A stretch of 64,000 nucleotides of DNA from Amycolatopsis sp. FBCC-B4732. GTDB taxonomy: Bacteria; Actinomycetota; Actinomycetes; Mycobacteriales; Pseudonocardiaceae. The stretch is from positions 8,288,501-8,352,500 of the forward strand of contig NZ_CP095376.1 in the NCBI RefSeq assembly GCF_023008405.1. Direction: 5' to 3'. The position numbers and the translations under genes were made by a program. The notes below the pieces were generated by a model, which ran no database searches, was not told the origin of the DNA, and saw only the letters and a program-made list of their open reading frames with translations. Positions 25,636 through 33,906 of the stretch are shown piece by piece; the first letter of the stretch is position 1, and every line of letters begins with the position of its first letter.

Positions 25636-25785
25636 TCAGCGCATGTAGCCCGAGCGAGCCTGCGCGATCGCGATGAGTTCCTGACGGACCGTCGCGGTCG
25701 CGGCGGTGTCGATCGCCCGGTTCAGCGCCCGGCGAGTGCGAACCTCGGCGCGACGGGCACGGAGCTTGGCGGCGATGTTGTTCAT
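25636..25785 (-). CDS. Small basic protein, 49 residues
   Basis: The frame encodes 49 residues, MNNIAAKLRARRAEVRTRRA then LNRAIDTAATATVRQELIAI and AQARSGYMR. It is strongly basic and predicted helical throughout. GAAGGGG lies nine to fifteen bases before the ATG at 25785, and high third-position GC supports coding. It is too short for routine ORF finding. I do not recognise the family; small basic helical proteins of this type are common next to regulators in actinomycetes. A TACTAG -10-like element lies at 25828-25833. Confidence 0.6.
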   Translation of the reverse strand: MNNIAAKLRARRAEVRTRRALNRAIDTAATATVRQELIAIAQARSGYMR

Positions 25786-26045
25786 CGGTTTCTGCATCCC
25801 CTTCGGAGGGTCTCGGTGGTTGTGCCTCTAGTATGCACCTTTTTTCACAAGGAATCCAACGAATGTCCGGTGATGTGGCGCACTCGCCGATGAATCATCG
25901 GCAAACGTGGGTATGCGCCGGAGAGATTGGGGGTGGCCGCGGTCACGCGTAGGCAACCCGCTACCAAGATCTAGCCATGTCTAGCAAATGGGCAATAAAA
26001 CCTTAGGGACGCTCATAGAGCGCGAGACACCGGGAAAAGCCCAGG
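25786..26045. other. Intergenic region without recognised gene
   Basis: The stretch is less GC-rich than its surroundings and includes a T-run (about 25839-25846), a possible -10 for the 49-residue gene (minus strand TACTAG, 25828-25833), and the AT-rich GCAATAAAACCTTAG just after the AAA ATPase stop. I see no conserved coding sequence or perfect terminator in it. Confidence 0.5.
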
Positions 26046-27236
26046 TCAGTCGCGGCTGAGCAGGTAGTGGCCGAAGTGCGGCACGGTGAAGGCGATCTGC
26101 CCCCGCTCGGCGGAGTAGACGAGGCCCTTCTTCATGAGGCTGTCGCGGGCCGGCGACAGCGAAGACGGCTTCCGCCCGAGGAAGACGGCGACGTCGGCGG
26201 TGCCGGCGGGTTCGTCGCGCCCCTGCGTCAGCTCGGCCATCGCCTGCAGGTACTCGCGCTCGGCCGGCGTCGCGCGCTCGTAGCGCGAACCGAAGAAGCC
26301 GACCGCCAGCTCCGACTCCGCCTCGGGCGCCGCGACCTGGACGTCCTTGACCGTGATCGGGTCGGACGGCGCCGCGTCCCAGGCCGCCTTGCCGTAGGCC
26401 TGGATGAAGTAGGGGTAGCCGCCGGAGGCGTCGAAGAGCGCGTCGAGGGCTTCCGGCTCGATGCCGGCGTCCTCGCGTTCGATCGGCGCCATCACGGCGA
26501 AGTCGGCGTCCTCGCGCTCGAGCCGGTCGATGCGCGCGTAGCGGAAGAGCCGCTCGGAGTACGACTTGGACGCCGAGAGCACGGCGGGCACGTGCGGCAG
26601 CCCGGCGCCGACGACGACCAGCGGCGCCCCGGACTGCGACAGCTCGTGGCAGGCCGCGCAGAGCGCGGAGACGTCGTCGGGCTGGAGGTCCTGGATCTCG
26701 TCGATGAACACCGCGACGCCGGTCCCGACGTCCGCGGCCAGCTCGGCGACGTCGGTGAACAGCTCGACGAGGTCGATCTCGATGTCCCCGGAGTCGGCCC
26801 GCCCCTGCGCGGCGGGCACGTCGATGCCCGGCTGCCACCGATCGCGCAGCTTCGCGTCGGCCTTGTTGGCCCGGAGCGCGAACGCCTTCAGGACACCGAG
26901 TACCTCTTCGACCCGGTCCGGCGCCCGGTGCCGCACGGCGAGGTCCCGGATGGCCCGGTGCAGGGCGGCGGAAAGCGGCCGCCGCAGCTCGGCGTCCGGC
27001 CGCGCCTCGATCTTCCCGGCCCCCCACTTGTGCCGCACGGCCATCGCGCGCAGCTCCCCGAGCAGCACGGTCTTCCCGACCCCGCGAAGCCCGGTGAGCA
27101 CGAGACTGCGTTCAGGTCTCCCCCGCGCGACGCGCTCCAGCACCACTTCGAACGCCTTGAGCTCACGCTCGCGCCCGGCCAGCTCGGGCGGCCGTTGCCC
27201 GGCGCCCGGCGCGAAGGGGTTGCGGATGGGGTCCAC
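26046..27236 (-). CDS. AAA family ATPase with winged-helix C-terminus (ORC1/archaeal ATPase-like)
   Basis: This 396-residue P-loop ATPase has Walker A TGLRGVGKT (about residues 48-56), Walker B VAVFIDEIQDL near 175 and sensor VVGAGLPHVP. The C-terminal 80 residues look like a winged helix (FLGRKPSSLSPARDSLMKKGLV). This domain order resembles ORC1/Cdc6-like or STAND-type archaeal ATPases, which act in DNA handling or signalling. The GTG at 27236 is preceded by a TAACTT -10 element six bases upstream. It stands alone and its biological role is not known. Confidence 0.85.
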   Translation of the reverse strand: MDPIRNPFAPGAGQRPPELAGRERELKAFEVVLERVARGRPERSLVLTGLRGVGKTVLLGELRAMAVRHKWGAGKIEARPDAELRRPLSAALHRAIRDLAVRHRAPDRVEEVLGVLKAFALRANKADAKLRDRWQPGIDVPAAQGRADSGDIEIDLVELFTDVAELAADVGTGVAVFIDEIQDLQPDDVSALCAACHELSQSGAPLVVVGAGLPHVPAVLSASKSYSERLFRYARIDRLEREDADFAVMAPIEREDAGIEPEALDALFDASGGYPYFIQAYGKAAWDAAPSDPITVKDVQVAAPEAESELAVGFFGSRYERATPAEREYLQAMAELTQGRDEPAGTADVAVFLGRKPSSLSPARDSLMKKGLVYSAERGQIAFTVPHFGHYLLSRD

Positions 27237-27242
27237 TCTGCC

Positions 27243-27248
27243 AAGTTA
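27243..27248 (-). promoter_or_regulatory. -10 element TAACTT, leaderless type
   Basis: Six bases separate the hexamer from the GTG of the AAA ATPase gene, indicating a leaderless mRNA. Confidence 0.5.
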
Positions 27249-27389
27249 TCGGCGTATCTAGCGCGAGCCCGATATTCCGCCATAGACGGCTAGGCGTGTC
27301 GCCGAGGTTCGACCGGATGGCCGTACATAGAGACGAACAGGTCTGCAGCCCTGCTCGTCCCTACCCCCAGCGCGCACTACGACGTCGCG

Positions 27390-27785
27390 CTAGTCGCTCA
27401 GGTTCCGTTCCGCGTAGATCTTCATCGCGTCGCGGACGAATTCCGCGCCCGCACCCTCGAACCCGTAACGCGGATCGTCGACGTACAGCTGACCCAAGCC
27501 CGCGAAGTACCCCGCGGACACCGACGACACCGCCGGCTTGAGCCACGCGTGCAGCCGGCGCGTGATCGCCTGGACCTCGTCGTCGTCCGCCGTGAGCCCG
27601 GCCGCGTGGGCCGACCCGAACGCGGCGGCGATGTCGCGCTGCTCCTGCTGGTGGGCCTGCTTCTCCTCGGCCGACAGCGAGCTCCACCACTGGTCACCGC
27701 GGCGGTAGGCGTCGGCGCCCCAGCGCTCGGTGACCTCCTTTTCGTAGCGGGTGTGGTCGAAGCCGTCGAAGACTTCTTCTGCCAT
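27390..27785 (-). CDS. TipAS-like short form from an internal start
   Basis: Within the TipA-like gene, GGGAGGTG (27794-27801) lies eight bases before an in-frame ATG at 27785. Initiation there would give a 131-residue protein, MAEEVFDGFDHTRYEKEV onward, that contains the whole ligand-binding domain without the DNA-binding part. In Streptomyces lividans tipA, the equivalent internal start yields the abundant TipAS protein that sequesters antibiotic. Here the alternate product is inferred from the ribosome binding site and domain boundary. Confidence 0.65.
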   Translation of the reverse strand: MAEEVFDGFDHTRYEKEVTERWGADAYRRGDQWWSSLSAEEKQAHQQEQRDIAAAFGSAHAAGLTADDDEVQAITRRLHAWLKPAVSSVSAGYFAGLGQLYVDDPRYGFEGAGAEFVRDAMKIYAERNLSD

Positions 27786-28124
27786 CAGTCGTTCACCTCC
27801 CTTCAGTTTCCGTAGCGTGGTCCGGACCGAATCGATCTGCCGTCCGATCCGCCGCTGCTCCTGTTCGAGCAGCTCCAGGTGGGTCTCGAGCGCCGCGACG
27901 CGGTCGCGTTGCCCGTCCAGGACCTCCGCGATCGCCGGCAGCCCGAGGCCGAGTTCGCGCAGCAGCAGGATCCGCTGCAGCCGGACGAGCGCCTGCTCGT
28001 CGTAGTAGCGGTAGCCGTTGCTGCCGACGCGGCTGGGCTCGAGCAGGCCGACCGCGCCGTAGTGGCGCAGCGTCCGGCTCGTCGTCCCGGCCGAGCGGGC
28101 GATGTCCTGGATCGACCACTCCAT
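27390..28124 (-). CDS. MerR family regulator, TipA-like, with TipAS antibiotic-recognition domain
   Basis: This 244-residue protein has an N-terminal MerR winged helix (1-70; WSIQDIARSAGTTSRTLRHYGAVGLL), a coiled coil dimerisation helix (about 75-108) and a C-terminal TipAS domain (about 114-244; FDGFDHTRYEKEVTERWG, then QWWSSLSAEEKQA). In TipA of Streptomyces this domain traps thiopeptide antibiotics and switches on transcription. An ideal GGGAGGTG site precedes an internal ATG at 27785, so a short TipAS form is also likely. A MerR-type dyad lies upstream of the start. Confidence 0.94.
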   Translation of the reverse strand: MEWSIQDIARSAGTTSRTLRHYGAVGLLEPSRVGSNGYRYYDEQALVRLQRILLLRELGLGLPAIAEVLDGQRDRVAALETHLELLEQEQRRIGRQIDSVRTTLRKLKGGERLMAEEVFDGFDHTRYEKEVTERWGADAYRRGDQWWSSLSAEEKQAHQQEQRDIAAAFGSAHAAGLTADDDEVQAITRRLHAWLKPAVSSVSAGYFAGLGQLYVDDPRYGFEGAGAEFVRDAMKIYAERNLSD

Positions 28125-28141
28125 GCCGTCGACGATAGGAG

Positions 28142-28156
28142 TTGACGCTGCGTCAA
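28142..28156. promoter_or_regulatory. MerR-type dyad operator TTGACGC-T-GCGTCAA
   Basis: A perfect 15-base palindrome with a single central T lies 17 bases upstream of the TipA-like start. MerR proteins bind such dyads between -35 and -10 elements, so autoregulation is likely. Confidence 0.7.
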
Positions 28157-28301
28157 GGTCAACCGCTAAAGCTTTCTAGTGCTCTCTAGCGATACCGCGA
28201 GATTCGCGCAGAAACACCGATGAGGGTTCGACGGCGGGACGAGCGGGCACTCAGCGAGTAGGTTCGACCAGGCAGCGGCCCGTACGAGGAAGGCAACGAC
28301 C

Positions 28302-28841
28302 GTGATACTCCGTCGAGTGGCACGCCCCCTGCTGGCAGCGATGTTCGTGACCGGCGGGATCAATGCGCTGAGGCATGCCGAGGGGCACGCGAAGGCGGCG
28401 GAACCGTTCCTCAAGGGCGCGTTCGACAAGGTCGGCGACGTCGTCCCGGAGCAGGTTCCGCGCGACCCGGTGACGCTCGTCCGCATCGACGCCGCCGTGA
28501 AGATCGGCGCCGGCCTCGCGCTCGCCACCGGCAGGGCGCCGCGGCTCGCGGCCGGGCTCCTGCTCGGCAGCCTGGTGCCGACGACGCTCGCCGCGCACAG
28601 CTTCTGGACCATCAAGGACCCGGGCGAGCGCCAGCAGCAGCAGATCCAGTTCTTCAAGAACGCGAGCATGGCCGGCGGCCTGCTGCTCGCGGTCAGCGAC
28701 ACGCACGGGAAGCCGTCGGCGGCTTGGCGCGCGCGTCACGCCGCGAAGGACGTCGGCGCCGCGGCCGGGAAGCTGAGCCGCAAGGCCGAGAAGCGCGCGA
28801 ACAAGCTCGCGAAGCGCGCCCAGAAGGCGCTCCCCAGCTAG
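28302..28841 (+). CDS. DoxX family membrane protein
   Basis: This 179-residue protein has four hydrophobic helices in residues 1-135 (RPLLAAMFVTGGINALRHAE; AAVKIGAGLALATGRAPRLAA; TTLAAHSFW; GGLLLAV), the DoxX pattern, and a strongly basic tail rich in K, R and A (about 140-179). DoxX proteins are inner-membrane proteins linked to redox or thiosulfate metabolism and to oxidative stress in mycobacteria. GAGGAAGG precedes the GTG at 28302. A strong terminator follows. Confidence 0.88.
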   Translation: MILRRVARPLLAAMFVTGGINALRHAEGHAKAAEPFLKGAFDKVGDVVPEQVPRDPVTLVRIDAAVKIGAGLALATGRAPRLAAGLLLGSLVPTTLAAHSFWTIKDPGERQQQQIQFFKNASMAGGLLLAVSDTHGKPSAAWRARHAAKDVGAAAGKLSRKAEKRANKLAKRAQKALPS

Positions 28842-28847
28842 AACGCG

Positions 28848-28883
28848 AAAAGGGCCGCCCCCCGCGAGCGAGGGGCGGCCCTT
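28848..28883. terminator. Bidirectional rho-independent terminator
   Basis: GGGCCGCCCC and GGGGCGGCCC form a ten-base-pair stem; a run of five T lies on the plus side and four T on the minus side. It serves the convergent DoxX and thiolase genes. Confidence 0.92.
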
Positions 28884-28892
28884 TTTCGTGCG

Positions 28893-30197
28893 CTACTTCT
28901 CGAGGATCGCGGTGACGCCCTGGCCGCCGGCCGCGCAGATCGAGATCAGGCCGCGGCCGGACCCCTTCTCGTGCAGCAGCTTCGCCAGCGTGGCGACGAT
29001 CCGGCCGCCGGTCGCGGCGAACGGGTGCCCGGCCGCCAGCGACGAGCCGTTGACGTTCAGCTTCGCCCGGTCGATCGAGCCCAGCGGCGCGTCCAGGTCC
29101 AGCTTCTCCTTGGCGAACGCCGGGTCCTCCCACGCCTTCAGCGTGGCCAGCACCTGCGAAGCGAACGCCTCGTGGATCTCGTAGAAGTCGAAGTCCTGCA
29201 GCGTCAGCCCGGCCTTCGCGAGCATCCGCGGCACGGCGTACGCGGGCGCCATCAGCAGGCCCTCTTCGCCGTGGACGTAGTCGACGGCCGCGGTCTGCGA
29301 GAACGTCAGGTACGCCTGCACCGGCAGGTTGTGCGCCTTCGCCCACTCGTCGGTGGCGAGCAGGACCGTCGACGCACCGTCGGTCAGCGGCGTCGAGTTG
29401 CCCGCCGTCATGGTGCCGTCCGGGCCGCCGAAGGCCGGCTTGAGCTTGGCCAGCTTCTCCGCGGTCGAGTCCGCGCGCAGGTTCTGGTCGCGCGCGAGCT
29501 TGAGGAACGGCGTCACGAGGTCGTCGAAGAACCCGCGGTCGTAGGCCGCGGCGAGGTGCTGGTGGCTGGCCGCGGCCAGTTCGTCCTGCGCCTCGCGGGT
29601 GATCTCCCAGATCTTCGCGGTCAGGGCCGCGTGCTCGCCCATCGACAGCCCGGTGCGCGGCTCGGAGTTGCGCGGGATCGCCGGGACGATGTGGCCCGGG
29701 CGGATCTTCGCGACGAGCTTGAGGCGGTCGCCGAGCGTCTTCGCGCTGTTGAGCTGGATGAGGATCTGCCGGAGGTCCTCGTTGACGGCCAGTGGCGCGT
29801 CGCTCGTGGTGTCGACGCCGCCGGCGATGGCCGAGTCGATCTGGCCGAGCGCGATCTTGTTGGCGACGTTGACGATGGCCTGCAGACCCGTGCCGCACGC
29901 CATCTGGACGTCGGCGGCGGGTGTCGCGGGCGAAAGCTTGCTGCCCAGCACGCTCTCGCGGGCCAGGTTGAAGTCCTTCGAGTGCTTGAGCACGGCGCCG
30001 GCCGCGACCTCGCCGATCACCTCGCCCTGCAGGGAGAACCGGCTGACCAGGCCGTCGATCGCGGCGGTGAGCATGTCCTGGTTCGACGCCTTCGCGTACG
30101 GGCCGTTCGACCTCGCGAAGGGGATCCGGTTGCCCCCGATGATCGCGACCTTGCGCACGGCAGGCGCCTGCTTTGGTTGCTTCGGCTTCGGCGGCAT
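28893..30197 (-). CDS. fadA2: Acetyl-CoA C-acyltransferase (thiolase), FadA2-like
   Basis: This 434-residue thiolase has the acyl-accepting cysteine C101 (QMACGTG), the histidine in EIHEAF and the second cysteine in ISICAAGGQG. It carries out thiolytic cleavage of 3-ketoacyl-CoA or the reverse condensation. With the divergent fabG4-like and htdX-like genes it reproduces the Mycobacterium tuberculosis set fadA2, fabG4, htdX, which supports a role in fatty acid beta-oxidation or lipid synthesis. The ATG follows a CGCCGC-rich lead; GAGGTGAG lies near it. The symbol rests on this context. Confidence 0.88.
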   Translation of the reverse strand: MPPKPKQPKQAPAVRKVAIIGGNRIPFARSNGPYAKASNQDMLTAAIDGLVSRFSLQGEVIGEVAAGAVLKHSKDFNLARESVLGSKLSPATPAADVQMACGTGLQAIVNVANKIALGQIDSAIAGGVDTTSDAPLAVNEDLRQILIQLNSAKTLGDRLKLVAKIRPGHIVPAIPRNSEPRTGLSMGEHAALTAKIWEITREAQDELAAASHQHLAAAYDRGFFDDLVTPFLKLARDQNLRADSTAEKLAKLKPAFGGPDGTMTAGNSTPLTDGASTVLLATDEWAKAHNLPVQAYLTFSQTAAVDYVHGEEGLLMAPAYAVPRMLAKAGLTLQDFDFYEIHEAFASQVLATLKAWEDPAFAKEKLDLDAPLGSIDRAKLNVNGSSLAAGHPFAATGGRIVATLAKLLHEKGSGRGLISICAAGGQGVTAILEK

Positions 30198-30230
30198 GAA
30201 CTCACCTCTCTGGTCGTGTCTCTCACACTG

Positions 30231-30252
30231 TAACCTACTGGGGAGTAGGTTA
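30231..30252. promoter_or_regulatory. Perfect palindromic operator between fadA2-like and fabG4-like genes
   Basis: TAACCTACT (30231-30239) and AGTAGGTTA (30244-30252) are exact inverted repeats around GGGG. The site lies in the shared promoter region of the divergent thiolase and reductase genes. A degenerate copy is upstream of the TetR gene at 33184-33206, so that TetR is the likely binder. Confidence 0.8.
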
Positions 30253-30289
30253 GACTGCGACGTGACGCAGACTGCACGGGAGGCAACCG

Positions 30290-31624
30290 ATGGCTGACAG
30301 GTACCAGCAGTTCACGAAAACCCCGGTGGGGAAGTTCGTGGTGCCGAAGCTCGGCCTGCCCAGTCCCGCGACGCTGCGCCGGTACCAGCCCGGGCAACCC
30401 GCCCTCGAGGGTCCCGCACTTCTCGGCGCCGCGCCCGGCGGGCGGCTGGAAAAGACCCTTCGTGACCAGCTCGCCGACGCGGGCATCGAGGTCGTCACTT
30501 CGGCCACCGACCGGCACGCCGCGCTCGTCTTCGACGCCACCGGCATCACCGAGCCCGCTCGTCTGCGCGAGGTCTACGACTTCTTCCACCCGGTGATCCG
30601 CAGCGTCGGGCCGTCCGGCCGCGTCGTCGTCCTGGGTACGCCGCCGGAGCAGGTCGACGGCCGCGAGCGGATCGCGCAGCGCGCGCTCGAGGGCTTCGTG
30701 CGCTCGGTCGGCAAGGAGCTGAAGCGCGGCGCGACCGCCCAGCTCGTGTACGTCGCCGAAGGCGCCGAAGAGGCGACCGAGTCGACCCTGCGCTTCCTGC
30801 TTTCCGCGAAGTCCGCGTTCGTCGACGCGCAGGTCATCCGCATCGGCGCCGAGGGCAAGACGGCTTCCGCGCCCGCGAACTGGGAGAAGCCCCTCGACGG
30901 CAAGGTCGCGCTGGTCACCGGCGCGTCCCGCGGCATCGGCGCGGCGATCGCCGAGGTGCTGGCCCGCGACGGCGCCCACGTCGTCGCGCTCGACATCCCC
31001 GCGCAGGGCGGCGACCTGTCGAAGGTCGCGAACAAGGTCGGCGGGTCGGCGCTGCAGCTCGACATCACTTCGCCGAGCGCGCCCGCGAAGCTCGCGGAGT
31101 ACCTGAAGGAGCGTCACGGCGGCGTCGACATCGTCGTGCACAACGCGGGCATCACGCGCGACAAGACGCTCGGCAACATGAGCGAGAGCGCGTGGGACTC
31201 GGTGATCGCGGTGAACCTGGCCTCGCAGCTGGCGGTGAACGACAAGCTGCTCGCCGACAAGGTGCTGCGCGAGAACGGCCGCATCATCGGTGTTTCGTCG
31301 ATCGCGGGCATCGCCGGCAACGTCGGCCAGACGAACTACGCGACGTCGAAGGCGGGCGTGATCGGCATGGTGAACGTCGGCGCCCCGCAGCTCGCGGCGT
31401 ACGGCGGCACGATCAACGCGGTCGCGCCCGGCTTCATCGAGACCAAGATGACGGCGGCGGTCCCGCTGTTCATCCGTGAGGCCGGCCGCAGGCTCTCCAG
31501 CCTCGGCCAGGGCGGCCTCCCGGTCGACGTCGCCGAGACGATCGCCTGGTACGCGAACCCGGCGTCGGCCGCGGTGAACGGCAACGTGGTCCGCGTCTGC
31601 GGCCAGGCGCTGCTGGGGGCCTGA
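30290..31624 (+). CDS. fabG4: High-molecular-weight 3-oxoacyl-ACP/CoA reductase, FabG4-like
   Basis: This 444-residue protein has an N-terminal flavodoxin-like domain without obvious catalytic residues (about 1-195) and a C-terminal SDR domain with TGASRGIGAAI at about 205-215, the serine in GVSSIAGIAG and YxxxK in NYATSKAG near 350. This two-domain architecture is that of mycobacterial FabG4, which reduces long-chain 3-oxoacyl-CoA with NADH. GGGAGGC precedes the ATG. It runs with the MaoC gene two bases downstream and is divergent from the thiolase gene. Confidence 0.92.
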   Translation: MADRYQQFTKTPVGKFVVPKLGLPSPATLRRYQPGQPALEGPALLGAAPGGRLEKTLRDQLADAGIEVVTSATDRHAALVFDATGITEPARLREVYDFFHPVIRSVGPSGRVVVLGTPPEQVDGRERIAQRALEGFVRSVGKELKRGATAQLVYVAEGAEEATESTLRFLLSAKSAFVDAQVIRIGAEGKTASAPANWEKPLDGKVALVTGASRGIGAAIAEVLARDGAHVVALDIPAQGGDLSKVANKVGGSALQLDITSPSAPAKLAEYLKERHGGVDIVVHNAGITRDKTLGNMSESAWDSVIAVNLASQLAVNDKLLADKVLRENGRIIGVSSIAGIAGNVGQTNYATSKAGVIGMVNVGAPQLAAYGGTINAVAPGFIETKMTAAVPLFIREAGRRLSSLGQGGLPVDVAETIAWYANPASAAVNGNVVRVCGQALLGA

Positions 31625-31625
31625 C

Positions 31626-32459
31626 GTGGTGATCCGCGAACTCGACAGCACGCCGAGCCTGGCGACGCTGTACCCGAAGGCGCTGCTCGGCCTGCGTAAA
31701 ACGGGCTCCTCGCTGCCGGACACCGAGCTGGTCCGCACCGGCTTCACCGTCGACCCGGTACACCTGGCGGCGTACAACACGGTGTGCGGCTTCCGGCTGA
31801 GCGACGAGCTGCCGGCGACGTACCCGCACATGCTGGCGTTCCCGCTGCAGATGGCGCTGATGACCGAACCGGGGTTCCCGTTCCCGCTGCTCGGCATGGT
31901 CCACGTGGCGAACCGGATCACCCAGCACCGCGCGCTGCGGCTGAGCGAGCCGCTCACGATCCGCGTGCGCGCGGAGAACCTGCGCCCGCACGAGCGCGGG
32001 CGTCAGTTCGACGTCGTCAGCGAGGCCTGGGCCGGCGACGACCTGGTGTGGGTCGACGTGAGCACGTACCTGCGGCGAGGTTCGTCGTCGGGATCTTCCT
32101 CACGGCGTGACCAGCTGGCCCCGCCGACCCCGGACGCGATCTGGCGGATCCCGGGCGACATCGGCCGTCGCTACGCGGAGGTTTCGGGCGACCGCAACCC
32201 GATCCACCTGCACCCGCTGACGGCCCGCCTGTTCGGCTTCCCGAAGGCGATCGCCCACGGCATGTGGACGAAGGCCCATGCACTGGCGTCGTTCGAAGGC
32301 CGCCTGCCGGAGGCGTTCACGGTGGACGTCCGCTTCAAGCAGCCGGTGTTCCTGCCGGGCAAGGCGGGCTTCACGTCGTGGTCCACTCCGGAGGGCTGGG
32401 CGTTCGAGCTGTGGAGCAAGACGAAGCCCCACCTGGACGGCACGATCACCTCACTCTGA
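31626..32459 (+). CDS. htdX: MaoC-like (R)-3-hydroxyacyl thioester dehydratase, HtdX-like
   Basis: This 277-residue double hot-dog protein carries the hydratase-2 motif SGDRNPIHLHPLTARLFGFP (about 188-207), with catalytic D and H, in the C-terminal half, while the N-terminal half has a degenerate fold. It would dehydrate or hydrate (R)-3-hydroxyacyl-CoA or ACP between the FabG4-like and next steps. It begins one base after the reductase stop (GTG at 31626). Its 3' end overlaps the convergent TetR gene by nine bases. Confidence 0.9.
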   Translation: MVIRELDSTPSLATLYPKALLGLRKTGSSLPDTELVRTGFTVDPVHLAAYNTVCGFRLSDELPATYPHMLAFPLQMALMTEPGFPFPLLGMVHVANRITQHRALRLSEPLTIRVRAENLRPHERGRQFDVVSEAWAGDDLVWVDVSTYLRRGSSSGSSSRRDQLAPPTPDAIWRIPGDIGRRYAEVSGDRNPIHLHPLTARLFGFPKAIAHGMWTKAHALASFEGRLPEAFTVDVRFKQPVFLPGKAGFTSWSTPEGWAFELWSKTKPHLDGTITSL

Positions 32460-33107
32460 GGGCTTCCAGACCTCGCCCTCGATGAGGTCGTTGAAGCCGA
32501 GCCAGACGAGGTTCATCAGCCACGACGCCAGGACGCCGTCGGAGATGTCGGGGTGGTCGAGGGCCCAGTCGGCCAGCGATTCGGCCGCCCCGACCAAGGC
32601 CGCGGAGAGGCCCTCGCCGGAGAACTCGGCCTGCTCGCCGACGCCCTTGCGGGTCCCGGCGGACACGACGAGCGCGGCGACCAGCTGGATCGCGCGCGCC
32701 CGCATGTCGGTGATCTCCGCGGCGAAGGTCCCGCCGACGGTCAGGGCCTGGCGGTGCAGGACCGTCCACGACTCGCGGTACTCGGCGACGAAGCGGTAGA
32801 AGGACCGCAGGCCGTGCCAGAGCTGCATGTCGGGTGGCAGGTCGGGCTGCACACCGGCCTGGATGGCCTCGAGCAGCCGCGTCGCCTCGCGGCGGATGCA
32901 GGCGCCGAAGAGGTCCTCTTTGGAGCCGAGGTAGGTGTAGATCATCGGCTTCGAGACACCGGCGACGTCGGAGATCTCGTCCATCGACGCCGCGTGGTAG
33001 CCGTGGCGCGAGAAGACCTGGACGGCCGCGTCCAAGATCTGCCGCTCGCGCACGGCACGGGGCAGCCGCCTTGCCCGTTCGGGCGGACGCTGATCATCCT
33101 CTGACAC
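32451..33107 (-). CDS. TetR/AcrR family regulator of the lipid cluster
   Basis: This 218-residue regulator has an N-terminal helix-turn-helix (about 22-68; ASMDEISDVAGVSKPMIYTYLGSKEDLF) and a helical ligand domain. The GTG at 33107 is chosen because GAGGAGGT lies five bases upstream. In mycobacteria a TetR gene lies near the same fadA2-fabG4-htdX set. The shared operator (30231-30252 and 33184-33206) suggests that it represses the thiolase/reductase promoters, its own promoter and perhaps the SCP2 pair. The ligand is presumably an acyl-CoA; this is inferred. Confidence 0.92.
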   Translation of the reverse strand: MSEDDQRPPERARRLPRAVRERQILDAAVQVFSRHGYHAASMDEISDVAGVSKPMIYTYLGSKEDLFGACIRREATRLLEAIQAGVQPDLPPDMQLWHGLRSFYRFVAEYRESWTVLHRQALTVGGTFAAEITDMRARAIQLVAALVVSAGTRKGVGEQAEFSGEGLSAALVGAAESLADWALDHPDISDGVLASWLMNLVWLGFNDLIEGEVWKPSE

Positions 33108-33183
33108 GCTGGACCTCCTCGTTGCTGCCCGGAGACGGTACCGGGCGCGACCACGGCAGGGTGATTTCGGCACGCTTGCCCGC

Positions 33184-33206
33184 CTACCTACTGGCGGGTA
33201 GCCTTA
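33184..33206. promoter_or_regulatory. Degenerate copy of the lipid-cluster operator
   Basis: CTACCTACTGGCGGGTAGCC and the following CTTA match the perfect operator at 30231 at 13 of 16 core positions, in the divergent region between the TetR and SCP2-like genes. A second-strength site for the same regulator is likely. Confidence 0.65.
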
Positions 33207-33234
33207 CGCATGGGTAACCGGAGAGGGAGTGACC

Positions 33235-33897
33235 ATGGCCGACAACGCCGGGATGACCAGCGCCGATCGCGTCGCGACCCTCCGCGGGGCGGCGCTGCTG
33301 GACGCGCTGGAGCGCCTCGACCCGCTGAGCCCCGAGGCGCACGCCCTCGACGTCAACGCCCTGGCCGACGCGCTCAACCCGCGCGATCTCGGCAAGGACG
33401 ACTTCCGAAGACTCTTGAACGCTCTGCTCAGGCTGGCCGCCCGCGCCCCGGCGTTCGACCTGAGCAAGGTCGAGCCGGCCCGCTTCGCGTCCCTGGTGTC
33501 CTCGGCGTCGCGCGCGCAGCTGGAGAGCGTCGTCGCGGAGCGCCCCCTGCGCGAGCGCGTACTGGACGAGATCTTCGCCCGCATGGGCGCCCACATCAGG
33601 CCGGACCGCGCCCGCGACCTGCACGCGGTGGTCCATTGGCGCCTGTCGGGCGGAGCGGGCGAAGGCGGCTACGACCGCTACGAGACGGTGATTTCCCACG
33701 GCTCGTGCACGGTCAGCCGGGGGGCGCGCGCCACTCCCCGAGTCACGATCACGATAGCGCCGGCCGACTTCTTCCGGCTGATCACGCACCAGGCAACCCC
33801 GGCGGTGCTGTTCGTCACGGGAAAGATCAAGGTCAAGGGCGACTTGGCCTTCGCGGCGGGCCTGATCGGATTCTTCGACCTCCCCCACCCCGTATAG
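33235..33897 (+). CDS. SCP2 sterol-binding-domain-like protein (copy 1)
   Basis: This protein of about 220 residues has an N-terminal helical half (1-120) and a C-terminal SCP2-like half (about 125-221) with VHWRLSGGAGEGGYDRYETVI, TITIAPADFFRLITHQATPAVLFVTGKIKVKGD. The final FVTGKIKVKGD is the signature of bacterial SCP2 domains, which bind lipids or acyl-CoA. GAGAGGGAG precedes the ATG at 33235; a GTG two codons upstream is an alternative. It is divergent from the TetR gene and followed by a paralogue. The helical N-terminal half is not part of standard SCP2. Confidence 0.82.
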   Translation: MADNAGMTSADRVATLRGAALLDALERLDPLSPEAHALDVNALADALNPRDLGKDDFRRLLNALLRLAARAPAFDLSKVEPARFASLVSSASRAQLESVVAERPLRERVLDEIFARMGAHIRPDRARDLHAVVHWRLSGGAGEGGYDRYETVISHGSCTVSRGARATPRVTITIAPADFFRLITHQATPAVLFVTGKIKVKGDLAFAAGLIGFFDLPHPV

Positions 33898-33906
33898 TCA
33901 GCATCC

